DNA from: Winogradskya consettensis
GTDB lineage: Bacteria > Actinomycetota > Actinomycetes > Mycobacteriales > Micromonosporaceae
Direction of reading: 5' to 3'
Length of the DNA: 64,000 bases
Assembly (NCBI RefSeq): GCF_018332715.1
Contig: NZ_BOQP01000050.1
Coordinates: 62,001 to 126,000 of the forward strand
In this document: positions 41,087 to 52,440 of the stretch, in pieces
How the letters are laid out: each line of letters starts with the position of its first letter
How positions within the stretch are numbered: the first letter of the stretch is position 1
Translations under genes and position numbers: made by a program
The notes under the pieces: generated by a model
Seen by the model: only the letters and a program-made list of their open reading frames with translations
Databases searched by the model: none
What the model was told of the DNA's origin: nothing

Positions 41087-43402
41087 TCAGCGCACCATCG
41101 AGAATTGGCGATGGACCAGGGCTGTGGCCTCGGCCGGAGGCAGCGGCCGATAGAAGTAGAAGCCCTGACCCACCGTGCAACCCATGTCGATCAGGGCCGC
41201 CGCCTGAGCGGCCGTCTCGATACCCTCGGCCACGACGGACATCTTGAACGCTCCACCCAGGTGAACCACCGCCTCGCACACCGAGCGGGCCTCGGCGTCG
41301 TCGGCGATGCCGGTCACGAACGAGCGGTCGATCTTCAGTACGGTGACCGGCAGGCTGCGCAGGTAGCTCAAGGCCGAGAAGCCGGTGCCGAAGTCGTCGA
41401 CCGCCAACTCGATGCCAAGATCACGCAGAGCCTGCAAGCGGCTGATGGTCGGCGGGTCAGGCTGAAGGATGACACTCTCGGTTATCTCGAGGGTGAGCCG
41501 GTCGGCCGGGAAACCGGTCTCGGCCAGGATGTCCTCGACGGTCTGCACCAGGTCGGCCTGAGCCACCTGCTTCGGTGACAGGTTCACCGACATCCGCAAC
41601 GCGCCGGCGCCGGGGATCGCCGCACGCCAGGCGGAGGCTTCCCGGCAGGCCGCCCGCAGCACCCACGTGCCCAGCGGCACGACCGCGCCCGTCTCCTCAG
41701 CCAGATCGATGAACGCGCCGGGGCCCAGCAGCCCACGGGTCGGATGGTTCCAGCGGACCAGTGCCTCGGCGCCGCGCAGGACGCCGGTGGTCAGGGCTAC
41801 CGCGGGCTGGAAGTACACCACCAGCTCGTCGTTGGCCACCGCGTGGCGCAACTCGGTCTCGCGCGCCTTGGTGTCCAACACATCCGAGTAGTATTCGAAG
41901 CGGCCCCGGCCGGCGCGTTTCGCCGCGTACAGGGCGGTGTCGGCCTGTTGCAGCAGCGTCTCACCGGAGGCGTAGGGGTCGTCGCGCACCACCACGCCGA
42001 TGCTCGCCCCGACCATGAGCACGTGTTCACCGAAGATGACCGGCGTCCGCAACTGCTCCAGCAGGCGATCAGCGACCACGCCCGCGGTCTGCGGGGACGG
42101 CAGATCTTGCACGATGACGGTGAACTCGTCGCCACCGAGACGCCCGGCCAGGTCACCGCCGCGCAGCACGGCCCGCATGACGTCGGCTGCGGCGACCAGC
42201 ACGGCGTCGCCCGCTTCATGGCCGAACGTGTCGTTGATGGGTTTGAACCGGTCGAGGTCGACGAGCATGATCGCGGTGTGCCGCCCCGGACGGATCGGCT
42301 GGCCCGCGACCTGATCCAGGCGCTCGCTGACCAGGGTGCGGTTGGCCAGACCGGTCAGCCCGTCGGTCACCGCCATTTCCCGGTTGTCACGCAGCGTGTG
42401 CATCTGGCGGGCCATCACCAGCAGAGTGAGCACGGCAGCACCGAGAATCATGCCACCGTACGGGTCGAGCGGCAGGTGCGACGACTGCTCGGCAAGCAGC
42501 AGGTACGCGGCGACGCTGGCCGCGTACGGAAGAATGAACACCGCGTTGCGGTCGCGGCGTCTCGGCGCCGGACGTCGTGGCCGGCGATACTGCCGATCGG
42601 CCGCCACCACCAACAGGAAGCAGCCGGCCAGCCACAATAGGTCAGGCCAGGAGCCACCGGAGAAACCGCCGTGCAACTGGATCCAGCTGTACGACACATC
42701 GGCGGCCACGGTCAGCGCGATCGACCCGGCGAGCAACCGGACCGGCGCGGGCACCTCCGGCTGATGGCGGCGCAGCAGGGCGGTCGACATGGCCAGCACG
42801 AGCAGCAGATCGCCGATCGGCAGCGCAGCGGTGAACGAGCGCTCCCAAAGCGTCATGCCGGGCGCGACGAGTATCGGGCCGAGCAGCAGATACCAGATGG
42901 CGATGAAACCGCCGGCGCCGACGATCAGCGCATCCAGCGCCAGCCGCTGTCGATCCCGGCGGCGCCGATACTGACCGGGCAGCATCAACAGGCCGGCGAA
43001 CATGAGCGGTGAGAACAGCAGGAAGCAGTAGTCGGCGGTCGTCGGGTAGCCGGAGACATGGGTGACGTGGCTCTGGATGAACCAGGAACAATGCGCTGCC
43101 AGCTGACAGGCGAAGGCCACGGTGATCACCCGCCAGGCCCGCCGGGTCCGAGGTTCCTGCCGTTTCGACCACGCCACCCGGACGGCCAGCACGGTAAAGA
43201 CGACCGCCAGCGGGATGTACGTGGCGTCGGTGACCAGTGTGCTGACCTCGGGCCCGCCCCATCCCCCGAGAAACCAGGCCTGTTGCACGACGAGCAGGAC
43301 CGCGCAGGCGAGCACCCCCGCGGCGGCCGCCGGACCGGTCCGGATCCACGTCAACATCACCACCCTGTTCGGCGGCATCGCAGCGATCGTGAGTAGTTTC
43401 AC
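41087..43402 (-). CDS. Membrane GGDEF-EAL c-di-GMP protein
   Basis: This protein of up to 771 residues has an N-terminal block of about nine transmembrane helices, then a GGDEF domain (RLGGDEFTV intact, around residue 430) and an EAL domain (GAEALVRWNHP intact, around 560). It may make and/or degrade c-di-GMP; both active sites look intact. Start options are GTG 43402 or ATG 43378 or 43357 (the last has AGGGTGG just upstream). Confidence 0.9.
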   Translation of the reverse strand: MKLLTIAAMPPNRVVMLTWIRTGPAAAAGVLACAVLLVVQQAWFLGGWGGPEVSTLVTDATYIPLAVVFTVLAVRVAWSKRQEPRTRRAWRVITVAFACQLAAHCSWFIQSHVTHVSGYPTTADYCFLLFSPLMFAGLLMLPGQYRRRRDRQRLALDALIVGAGGFIAIWYLLLGPILVAPGMTLWERSFTAALPIGDLLLVLAMSTALLRRHQPEVPAPVRLLAGSIALTVAADVSYSWIQLHGGFSGGSWPDLLWLAGCFLLVVAADRQYRRPRRPAPRRRDRNAVFILPYAASVAAYLLLAEQSSHLPLDPYGGMILGAAVLTLLVMARQMHTLRDNREMAVTDGLTGLANRTLVSERLDQVAGQPIRPGRHTAIMLVDLDRFKPINDTFGHEAGDAVLVAAADVMRAVLRGGDLAGRLGGDEFTVIVQDLPSPQTAGVVADRLLEQLRTPVIFGEHVLMVGASIGVVVRDDPYASGETLLQQADTALYAAKRAGRGRFEYYSDVLDTKARETELRHAVANDELVVYFQPAVALTTGVLRGAEALVRWNHPTRGLLGPGAFIDLAEETGAVVPLGTWVLRAACREASAWRAAIPGAGALRMSVNLSPKQVAQADLVQTVEDILAETGFPADRLTLEITESVILQPDPPTISRLQALRDLGIELAVDDFGTGFSALSYLRSLPVTVLKIDRSFVTGIADDAEARSVCEAVVHLGGAFKMSVVAEGIETAAQAAALIDMGCTVGQGFYFYRPLPPAEATALVHRQFSMVR

Positions 43403-43457
43403 GCCGCTGAAACCTCAGGTCACGCTCCTGTACCCGGGAAGGGCGGCTGTTGCGGGA

Positions 43458-45029
43458 CTACCAGGCGACGATGCCTTGGCGGCTGGGCTGCATGGTGCCC
43501 AGTTTCAGCGACGACATGGCGATGTCGGGGCGGTTGGGGTCCGGGAAACCCTCCAACGTGACGACCTCGCCCCGGTCGGAGGGCTCGAGGCTGCCACGCA
43601 TGGTGTTACCGGCCGCGCATTCGTTACGGTCGCACGCCTGCCACTTGATGCCCTGGAACGCGCCGGTGCCCGGCTTGAGCAGGATCTCGACCGGCTCGCC
43701 GGGCTCGTTGACAGAGCTGGTCGGCACGTCGATGCGCGAGTCGGTGGGGTCGTAGAGGCTGAGATGTATGCGCCCGTCGACACGGCAGGCGGCGTTCGAG
43801 GTGTTCTTGATCGACACGAGGCCCTTCTGCGTGCCGAGCGCCGCCGGGTTCTCGCCCTGCGCGGTGACCGAGACCGAAATGTCGGTGTCGCGGCACTTCG
43901 GGGCCGCCGGTGTCCTGCTCACCGCTGGTGCCTCAACCAGACCCGCATCGTCATCGGTCGAGCTTGGTCCGGACGCCGAAGGCGCGGGCCCGGGCGCCGA
44001 GGCCGGCTCCTCGCCCAGGACGAGATCGCGCGCCGGAGTGAAGGCGAACACGACGGAGGCGACGGCGAGCACACCGAGCACGGACAACAGGGGCGCGAGC
44101 CACCTCGAGACAGTCCCGGTCCGGCGATCTCCTGCTTGATCATGTCCGGTACGCAGCGCCGCCCGGGCCGCCTGCTGCAGTTCTGGCCGGCCGGTCCCGG
44201 AAACCGTCGTGGCAGCGCCCGCGGCGACCAGTTCCTCCAGCAGTTCGAAGGCGGTAGGCCGCCGTTCCGGCTCCTTCGCCAGAGCACGCGCGACCAGATC
44301 ATGAAGTGGTTGCGGCAGACCGTCCAGCTTCGGCGGCCGGGTCAGGATCGCGCCCGCCGTCGCCGCGGCCGTGTCACCTCCGAACGGCGTACGACCCGTA
44401 CCCGCATAGGTGACGACGACACCCCACGCGAACACGTCCGCTGCGGGCCCGATCCGGCTCGAGTCCGCGTCGAACCGCTCCGGCGCCATGTACGCGACCG
44501 TGCCGACCATCTGGTCGGTGCCCGTGTGCTGGCTGGTGGCCTCGAATGCCCGCGCGATTCCGAAATCGATCACCTTCGGGTTGCCCAGGGCGAAGAGTAC
44601 GTTGGCCGGCTTGAGATCGCGGTGGATCACCCCGGCACCATGGATCGCGGCCAGCGCGGTGGCCACGCCGACCGCCACGCTGTGCAGGCTTCCCCCGCTC
44701 AGTGGCCCCTGACCGGCGACGATCTCCTGCAGGCTGGGCCCATCCACGAACTCCGTGACCAGGTAGGGCAACTCGTGGTCGAAATCCGCGTCCAGCAGCT
44801 CAGCCGTGCAGAACGGAGGCACCTGGCGAGCACGGTTGACCTCACTGCGGAAGCGGGCACGGAACTCGTCCTCGTACGCGAGCTCAGGTTTGACGACCTT
44901 GATCGCAACCGGTCGTCCCTGCGGCCCGTGACCGAGATAGACCGTGCCCATGCCGCCCTGCCCGAGGCGCGCGGAAAGGCGGTAATCGCCAAGAACCCGA
45001 GGATCGGAGGGCCGCAGCGGAGTCTTCAT
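43458..45029 (-). CDS. Pkn-type Ser/Thr protein kinase
   Basis: This 523-residue transmembrane kinase has the Gly-rich loop RLGQGGMGTVYLG, Lys in VAIKVV, HRDLKPANV and DFG. A single membrane helix (WLAPLLSVLGVLAVASVVFAF) precedes an extracellular DUF4232-like sensor of about 160 residues. It would phosphorylate regulatory proteins in response to an envelope signal. The downstream membrane gene and repeats show no clear substrate. Confidence 0.93.
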   Translation of the reverse strand: MKTPLRPSDPRVLGDYRLSARLGQGGMGTVYLGHGPQGRPVAIKVVKPELAYEDEFRARFRSEVNRARQVPPFCTAELLDADFDHELPYLVTEFVDGPSLQEIVAGQGPLSGGSLHSVAVGVATALAAIHGAGVIHRDLKPANVLFALGNPKVIDFGIARAFEATSQHTGTDQMVGTVAYMAPERFDADSSRIGPAADVFAWGVVVTYAGTGRTPFGGDTAAATAGAILTRPPKLDGLPQPLHDLVARALAKEPERRPTAFELLEELVAAGAATTVSGTGRPELQQAARAALRTGHDQAGDRRTGTVSRWLAPLLSVLGVLAVASVVFAFTPARDLVLGEEPASAPGPAPSASGPSSTDDDAGLVEAPAVSRTPAAPKCRDTDISVSVTAQGENPAALGTQKGLVSIKNTSNAACRVDGRIHLSLYDPTDSRIDVPTSSVNEPGEPVEILLKPGTGAFQGIKWQACDRNECAAGNTMRGSLEPSDRGEVVTLEGFPDPNRPDIAMSSLKLGTMQPSRQGIVAW

Positions 45030-45138
45030 CGGACCCGCGTCCGGCTGCCGTCCGCGATACCAATCATCGCCGCGACGATACTACGGGCACGGCGCGGACG
45101 CCGGGCTTGACCTCCGTCCAATGAAAACCCTCCGCCGA

Positions 45139-45204
45139 CGACCGACCACCCGGAGAAAGGCGACCGACCACCCGGAGAAAGGCGACCGACCACCCGGAGA
45201 AAGG
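45139..45204. repeat. Three perfect 22-bp tandem repeats
   Basis: Unit CGACCGACCACCCGGAGAAA plus GG occurs three times without change. It lies between the kinase and the downstream membrane gene. A fourth, partial CCACCCGG-like copy may precede. Confidence 0.9.
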
Positions 45205-45226
45205 GACGGCGAGGCCGGTGCACCCG

Positions 45227-45763
45227 TCAAGCAGTTGATCGCCGGCCTCTGTTGATCCGGTGCCGGTTCACGAGGATCGCCGTGGCTGTGGCCACCGTCG
45301 CCCAGCCGAGCAGGATCGCCGGCATCAGCATCGCGGCCGGGCCGGCGTCGGCAATCACCGCTACAGCCAGCGGGTGACTCGACGGCGGCGCGGCCAGCCC
45401 CACCGTCAGGATGAATGTGGCGGGCTGGAAAACAATGGTCACGACGGCGGTCAGCAATGCGCCTCTGCGAACAAGCTGTCCGATCGCCGTCCCGATGAGT
45501 GCCCATAGCGGGAAACAGGCGAGGCTCGCCCCTAAACACCAGAGCACCGCGTGATCGGACAGCATGGTCGGGTCGGGTGCCACACTCGGGTATCCATGGG
45601 TACGCATGGCGCGTATGCCGGCGACGATCGCCACCATCTCGTTGCCGACACCGAGCACCACGCCGGTCAGGACCGCCTGGACGGCCGTCGCGGGGCGGTA
45701 GGCTCCCGAGCGGGTGAGACCAACCAGGCCCCGGTGACCGCCGCGACGAGTTGCCCGAACCAA
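45227..45763 (-). CDS. Membrane protein of unknown function (downstream of two overlapping frames)
   Basis: This 178-residue frame is hydrophobic, with about five membrane segments (VVLGVGNEMVAIVAG, LWALIGTAIGQLV, ALLTAVVTIVFQPATFILTVGLAA). It overlaps the upstream membrane frame (45667-45999) by 97 bases in a different register. A TTG start at 45763 is weak; GTG nearer VVLGVG is possible. It could be the second half of one frameshifted gene or a coupled second gene. Confidence 0.35.
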   Translation of the reverse strand: MVRATRRGGHRGLVGLTRSGAYRPATAVQAVLTGVVLGVGNEMVAIVAGIRAMRTHGYPSVAPDPTMLSDHAVLWCLGASLACFPLWALIGTAIGQLVRRGALLTAVVTIVFQPATFILTVGLAAPPSSHPLAVAVIADAGPAAMLMPAILLGWATVATATAILVNRHRINRGRRSTA

Positions 45764-45999
45764 TGTCCGGCTGTGTAGACGTGCACCGCCAGGTCACGGT
45801 GATACTCCAGCCGTTGCGGATCCGACTGCGGGTCGTAGTAGGCGAGGTACTCACCGACAGCGACGTTCAGCGGAGTCGCCAACGCGGTCCACGCCAACAG
45901 CCCACCGACGATGGCTACTGCACCCCACCGCGGCATGCCACCCATAGTGACACCGCAACACAAACCGGTCACCGCGCAGGCCGCCGCAATGCGGAGCAC
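45667..45999 (-). CDS. Small membrane protein overlapping the next gene
   Basis: This 110-residue frame (LRIAAACAVTGLCCGVTMGG at the start) has three hydrophobic segments. GTG at 45999 follows GGGGAG and is preferred over 46038. It ends in the overlap with the downstream frame. Confidence 0.4.
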   Translation of the reverse strand: MLRIAAACAVTGLCCGVTMGGMPRWGAVAIVGGLLAWTALATPLNVAVGEYLAYYDPQSDPQRLEYHRDLAVHVYTAGHWFGQLVAAVTGAWLVSPAREPTAPRRPSRRS

Positions 46000-46092
46000 G
46001 GCGACTCCCCGGCTGCCATCGGTGGGCACCGGCAACACCGATCAGGGGCGGCGGTTACGCTGGGTCAACAGCAACCCGAGGAGCGGCTGCAG

Positions 46093-46452
46093 ATGATCAA
46101 CGTTCAGGAATTCGCCCGGCGGCTCAGCACCCTCGGAGGCGATGAGTTCACCATCGACGACATCGTGGACCTGGCGACCGCTGCCGAAGTCCGCATCAAC
46201 GCTGACCTCGAGATCAACGCCGATCTGGCGCAGCGCCTGCTCGACGGCATCTCACCTCCGGTGTCGATCACAGGGGCGCAGATCGTGGCGTCGCAGTGGC
46301 CGGTACCGATCTCCTCCCGGCCTGCCGCGCCCACGGTGACGTTCTCCAGTCCCGGTGCCGTGGATGGCCCCTCTGATCAGGTGACCCGAGGCCGCAGCTC
46401 GAGGCCTGCGCACAACGGCCGGCGACCAGGCCCTCGACGAACTGGCAGGTAA
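46093..46452 (+). CDS. Hypothetical protein, possibly truncated
   Basis: This frame begins MINVQEFARRLSTLGGDEFTIDDIVDLATAAEVRI and has a sensible N-terminal 75 residues; the rest is low-complexity. A GAGGAGCGG precedes the ATG. No known family. Confidence 0.35.
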   Translation: MINVQEFARRLSTLGGDEFTIDDIVDLATAAEVRINADLEINADLAQRLLDGISPPVSITGAQIVASQWPVPISSRPAAPTVTFSSPGAVDGPSDQVTRGRSSRPAHNGRRPGPRRTGR

Positions 46453-46573
46453 GACACCTGTCCTCCCGCCGGGATCCGTCCGCTTCGGACAGCCTGACGA
46501 TGACGGCTCGGGGCACATTTCTTGCCTCCTGTTACGTCGAGCGGAACAGGTGGCCGAGGCCGATCAGGCTCGG

Positions 46574-46789
46574 TCATCGCCGGTGCAGCAGGCAGAATTC
46601 GTTGCCTTCGGGGCCGGCGAGCACCGTGAAGCCCTCGTCGCCGTTCTGGCCGACGTCCGCACGGGTTGCGCCCAGCGCCAGCAGCCGGGCCACCTCCGTC
46701 TCGATGTCGCCGTCAGCGGCGATCAGGTCGGGATGGTTGCGGTTCTTGCCGGTTTTCGGCCCGATCTGGACCCCGCTCATCCCGTCCAC
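46574..46789 (-). pseudogene. VOC/glyoxalase-like C-terminal remnant
   Basis: The frame GEIETEVARLLALGATR... continuing DEGFTVLAGPEGNEFCLL is the C-terminal half of a VOC-superfamily protein. The N-terminal half is missing; where it should lie (above 46790) is the SDR remnant on the other strand. Confidence 0.55.
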
Positions 46790-46790
46790 G

Positions 46791-46907
46791 ATGCCGCCGG
46801 AGCAGGTCGCCGAGTTCGCCCCGGCGTACGTGCTGCTGGCCTCCGACGAAGCCAGCTACATCTCCGGCGCTGTGCTCCCGGTGACCGGCGGCAAACCGAT
46901 CCTCTGA
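46791..46907 (+). pseudogene. SDR C-terminal remnant
   Basis: Frame VAEFAPAYVLLASDEASYISG ends AVLPVTGGKPIL, the usual C-terminus of short-chain dehydrogenases. Only 38 residues remain. It begins one base from the VOC remnant, so the two were joined by deletion. Confidence 0.55.
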
Positions 46908-46927
46908 CCACCACCCGGGAGGGCTGC

Positions 46928-47205
46928 ATGCGGGCTCAGGTGACCTTCGTCGGTAACGCCACCACTGTTCTGGAACTGGGCAGCTTCACCCTGCTCACCG
47001 ACACGAGTGGAGCCGCGGCCGGGAACGGCTGCGGGTCACCGCCGTTCCCGGGCGGCACGGTCCCGGTGTCGTCGACAGGCTTCTTCCCGATGTCATGGGC
47101 TCGGTCCTGACCCTGGCCCGTGCCGAAGGGCTGACCGGCATCCAGCCGATCGAACGCGGACACACCATCGAACTGCCTCTGCACGCGCGACCGGAGACAG
47201 CATGA
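46928..47205 (+). pseudogene. MBL-fold hydrolase remnant with internal deletion
   Basis: MRAQVTFVGNATTVLELGSF and TLLTD are the first strands of a UlaG/lactonase-type MBL-fold protein. The HxHxDH metal motif is missing. From about 47092 another frame, SVLTLARAEGLTGIQPIERG, may be its C-terminus. The EVE gene begins at the end of this remnant. Confidence 0.45.
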
Positions 47206-47663
47206 CAAAGCCTGCGACCGCACCCCGGGTGACGACCGCCGGCCTCGGAGCCTGGCTGATCAAGGGCAACGCCGATCAGGCCGACCTGGCCGGGCGGTTC
47301 GCCGCCGATCCGCGGGTGACCCGATGGTGCGTCCAGCCCGGTTACCGCGCCCGGCTCATGCAGGCCGGTCAGCCCGTGCTGTTCTGGGCCAGCGGCAGCC
47401 GGCGACGAGACCTGGCGTACGGAATCTGGGGGCTCGGTGTCCTGACCGGCCCGGCCCGGCAGGATCCGGACGACGGCCGGTGGAAAGCGTCCCTGGACCT
47501 GACCATCGCACCACCCACCGCCTGGGTGAGCAGGCAGACGATCCGGGCCAACGCCGCGCTGGCAGAGCTGGAGGTGTTACGCCAGCCGCAAGCAGCCAAC
47601 CCCTCCTTCGTCACCGGCGAGCAGTTCACGGTCGTCCGCTGGTATCTGTCCGCCGAATCCTGA
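47202..47663 (+). CDS. EVE-domain protein
   Basis: This 153-residue protein fits the EVE (PUA-like) domain: GAWLIKGNADQADL at the N-terminus, VLFWASGSRRRDLAYGIWGLGVL in the middle. EVE domains bind modified DNA bases and occur in restriction and defence systems; this is family knowledge. It is a stand-alone copy; the neighbouring genes do not form a restriction system. Confidence 0.68.
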   Translation: MTKPATAPRVTTAGLGAWLIKGNADQADLAGRFAADPRVTRWCVQPGYRARLMQAGQPVLFWASGSRRRDLAYGIWGLGVLTGPARQDPDDGRWKASLDLTIAPPTAWVSRQTIRANAALAELEVLRQPQAANPSFVTGEQFTVVRWYLSAES

Positions 47664-47730
47664 CGTTTGTCCGGACTGATGCCGGGTAGCCGCTCAAAGT
47701 CCGAACAGCTTTGAAGGGAACTCGCGCAGC

Positions 47731-49995
<2,265 letters not shown>

Positions 49996-50009
49996 CCGGC
50001 CCGAGGTGC

Positions 50010-50046
50010 GAGGCCTGCGTCGCCGTCCGATGGCGGCGCAGGCCTC
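50010..50046 (+). terminator. Hairpin after katE
   Basis: 15-bp stem (50010-50024 with 50032-50046, one wobble) 15 bases after the katE stop. Confidence 0.7.
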
Positions 50047-50126
50047 GTACCGGCCCTCACCCGGGACAGCGTTATCGATGATCACCGGGATGCATGCGCG
50101 GCCCCTGCTCTGGGTATGGGCTGAAT

Positions 50127-50504
50127 ATGAGTTCACCGATCGATGAGGACGCGCCTGCATTGGCGACCGTTGCAGCCAGATCGGTCGGGCTGCTGAGCGA
50201 CGCGACCGGACCGGAAGTCGGGTATCCGGGTCTGACCGGCACCGATGACGTCGAGGACGTGCTGGCCGCGCTGAACCGGATGGCCGGGGACCTGGAGCAG
50301 ACCGCGACCCAGCTCACGCACTATCTCGAGGACGAGTTCGCCGCAGGGAACCTCACCCCGGAGCCCGGCTCGATCGACCAGAACGCTCCCACCGTCGCGG
50401 CCGCCAGGAAGGCTCTGACCGATGTCCAAGAGAACGCTCAGAACCTGACTCGGCTTCTGACCACGGCCGAGACCGCGATGCTCGCGCTACGGCCCGGCAA
50501 CTGA
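50127..50504 (+). CDS. Small hypothetical protein
   Basis: This 125-residue acidic, helical protein (DDVEDVLAALNRMAGDLEQTATQLTHYLEDE) has no recognised family. Its position before the CATRA genes may be coincidental. Confidence 0.55.
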   Translation: MSSPIDEDAPALATVAARSVGLLSDATGPEVGYPGLTGTDDVEDVLAALNRMAGDLEQTATQLTHYLEDEFAAGNLTPEPGSIDQNAPTVAAARKALTDVQENAQNLTRLLTTAETAMLALRPGN

Positions 50505-50566
50505 CGCAGGAGAGCCCAGGTTGAGGATCGGTGTTCAATGCCGATCGCACGGTGTTCCGCAGTAGA

Positions 50567-50590
50567 CGGCCTCCCCCGCGGGGGAGGCCG
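50567..50590. terminator. Perfect 24-base palindrome after the small gene
   Basis: Two 12-base arms (50567-50578 and 50579-50590), rich in G and C, are directly adjacent; the RNA hairpin would have a small loop at the centre. Likely terminator before the CATRA operon. Confidence 0.6.
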
Positions 50591-50684
50591 GTTGCGCTGA
50601 CCGGCGGACGGGCCGCCACGCGTGTGCCCAGGTTCCGACATCCGTCGTTGGTGACCATTGATGAGATGGCTTACCGTGGTCGGC

Positions 50685-51041
50685 ATGGAACCCGGCGTAC
50701 GGGAACGTGCCCTGCAGGTCCTTCAGGACGCACTGCTGTGGGACCTGACCGTCACGCAGTGGACCGAGGTCGGGTATGGCCTACGCAGGCTGCGACGCGC
50801 CTGTGACGCCGGTGACGACCGCAGGCAGCGCGACGCCGTCGCGGACCTCGAAGTTGCCGGGCCGCACCGGGTCTCCGGCCTGGAGGACGCCGGACGGTTA
50901 CCCGCGCCACGCGAGGTGCGCGAACGGATCAACGAGCTGATCCACACCCTGGGCCCGCCCGTGCCGTCGGCGCAGCGGGCAGCCGGGCAATCGCGGGAGA
51001 CCGGGCGCAGCGCGGAGCGGGACAGCGATGCTGGCACGTAG
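50685..51041 (+). CDS. CATRA system-associated small protein
   Basis: This 118-residue protein (ALQVLQDALLWDLTVTQWTE..., with AVADLEVAGPHRV and a conserved C-terminal INELIHTLG) resembles the small protein annotated as CATRA system-associated. Recognition is from memory of these families, and is supported by the next two genes. ATG 50685 is preferred; in-frame upstream starts at 50658 exist. It overlaps the following gene by 14 bases. Confidence 0.72.
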   Translation: MEPGVRERALQVLQDALLWDLTVTQWTEVGYGLRRLRRACDAGDDRRQRDAVADLEVAGPHRVSGLEDAGRLPAPREVRERINELIHTLGPPVPSAQRAAGQSRETGRSAERDSDAGT

Positions 51042-52440
51042 TGCCCTCGTGGTGCACCTGTTCGCCCCCAGCGGCGGCGATCGGCACGACGAGGCGCTCG
51101 CACACCTGGCCCGGGTGTGGGAGGACTGCGGGAACGATCTGGGGATGACCGAGGCGGTACCCGGCACCGGAGTGGGCGCGGACTTCCCCGCCGACGGGCC
51201 GGCCCTGGGACTGCTTGCCGCCCGTACGGGCTCGGGGCCGGGCCTGTCGCAGGTGGCGCTGCGCCGCGAGCGCGACGCTGTTTGCCTGTCAGCCCTGATG
51301 CAACCCGAGGCGTCGGACTGGAGACGGCTCGACGCTCGTTGGTCCGAAGTGCTCGGTCATGACGATCATGGGTTGCTGGGTGCGGCCCGGTTGTTCCTGG
51401 CGCTGGGCGAGGCGACGGCTGAGTCCATCCGCATGGCGCCCGCCGACCCCGAGGCGCCCGCCGGGTGGTGGCGGGGCGGTATCACCGTCCCACCCGGTCT
51501 CTCGGTGTGGGAGATGTCCGCGGCCGACGACGCCCGGGCCGAGCGTCGCCTCGTGGTCGTCGCGGGGCATGACCAGGACCCCGCGCTGACGGCGTGGGTG
51601 TGGACAACCCGCGAGCGCGGCCTGCCTCCGCTCGCCAGGTACCTGTTGCATGCCGCGAAGTTGCGGTACCAGCTGCGTGTGTGGAGCGCGTCCGAGCCGA
51701 TCGGCTCGTTGCGCTCCAGGACGGACACGGCGATCGGTACGCTGCTGGAGCGGATCACCGTGGCGGAGCGGGGCGCCGGGCCACTGTCCGAACTGATCGC
51801 TGCCGGACACGTCGTGCTGGATCTGCAGGCCCGGGAGCGCGGGCTGACGGACCGGTCGACGCGGAACCGGGAGATGGCCCGTACCGTTCGGATCGCCGCG
51901 GTGAACCTGACCCAGCTCGGCGACCCGGCCCTGGGCGGGCCCTTCACCGACGACCAAGCCCTCGCCGAATGGCTCGAACAGCGACTCGACGACGAGACCA
52001 CCTACCTGGATGCCGCCTCACATCGCGCGGAACGGACAGGCGCGCTGGCCGACCAGTTCGTCGAGCGAGCCCTGCAACGCCGGCAACAGGTGATCAACCT
52101 TGGGCTCACCGGGGTGATCGGCGCGATCCTGATGAGCCTGGCCGCCGTGCAGTCGCTGGAATACCAGGTGCCGCTGCCGGGGCCGGTCAAACCCGCTGTT
52201 GTCGCGGCTCTGGGCGCATTGGCCCTGCTCGCGGCGTTCGTCGTGCTGCGCGCCGTGGCCCCGGATCGCCGGTGGTCGTCGCTGTTGCTGCGCGGCGCCG
52301 CGGCCGGCATCGGCGCCACACTCGCCTGGCTCGCGGTGGCCGTCTGCACCGGCGCCGGCCTCCCGGCCGCCGTGACGTGGGCCTGCGCTACCGCCGGGGC
52401 CGCGCTCGCGGTCACCATCCAGAGGAGGTGGAGTCCGTGA
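51028..52440 (+). CDS. CATRA conflict system CASPASE/TPR repeat-associated protein, membrane type
   Basis: This 470-residue protein begins SALVVHLFAPSGGDRHDEAL, the N-terminal pattern I associate with CATRA systems. Residues about 350-465 hold four hydrophobic helices (VINLGLTGVIGAILMSLAAV, VVAALGALALLAAFVVLRAV, AGIGATLAWLAVAVCTGAG, WACATAGAALAVTI). It overlaps the small protein and the CHAT protease by 14 and four bases. I infer that its helices make it a membrane-linked effector or sensor partner of the protease. Confidence 0.78.
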   Translation: MLARSALVVHLFAPSGGDRHDEALAHLARVWEDCGNDLGMTEAVPGTGVGADFPADGPALGLLAARTGSGPGLSQVALRRERDAVCLSALMQPEASDWRRLDARWSEVLGHDDHGLLGAARLFLALGEATAESIRMAPADPEAPAGWWRGGITVPPGLSVWEMSAADDARAERRLVVVAGHDQDPALTAWVWTTRERGLPPLARYLLHAAKLRYQLRVWSASEPIGSLRSRTDTAIGTLLERITVAERGAGPLSELIAAGHVVLDLQARERGLTDRSTRNREMARTVRIAAVNLTQLGDPALGGPFTDDQALAEWLEQRLDDETTYLDAASHRAERTGALADQFVERALQRRQQVINLGLTGVIGAILMSLAAVQSLEYQVPLPGPVKPAVVAALGALALLAAFVVLRAVAPDRRWSSLLLRGAAAGIGATLAWLAVAVCTGAGLPAAVTWACATAGAALAVTIQRRWSP

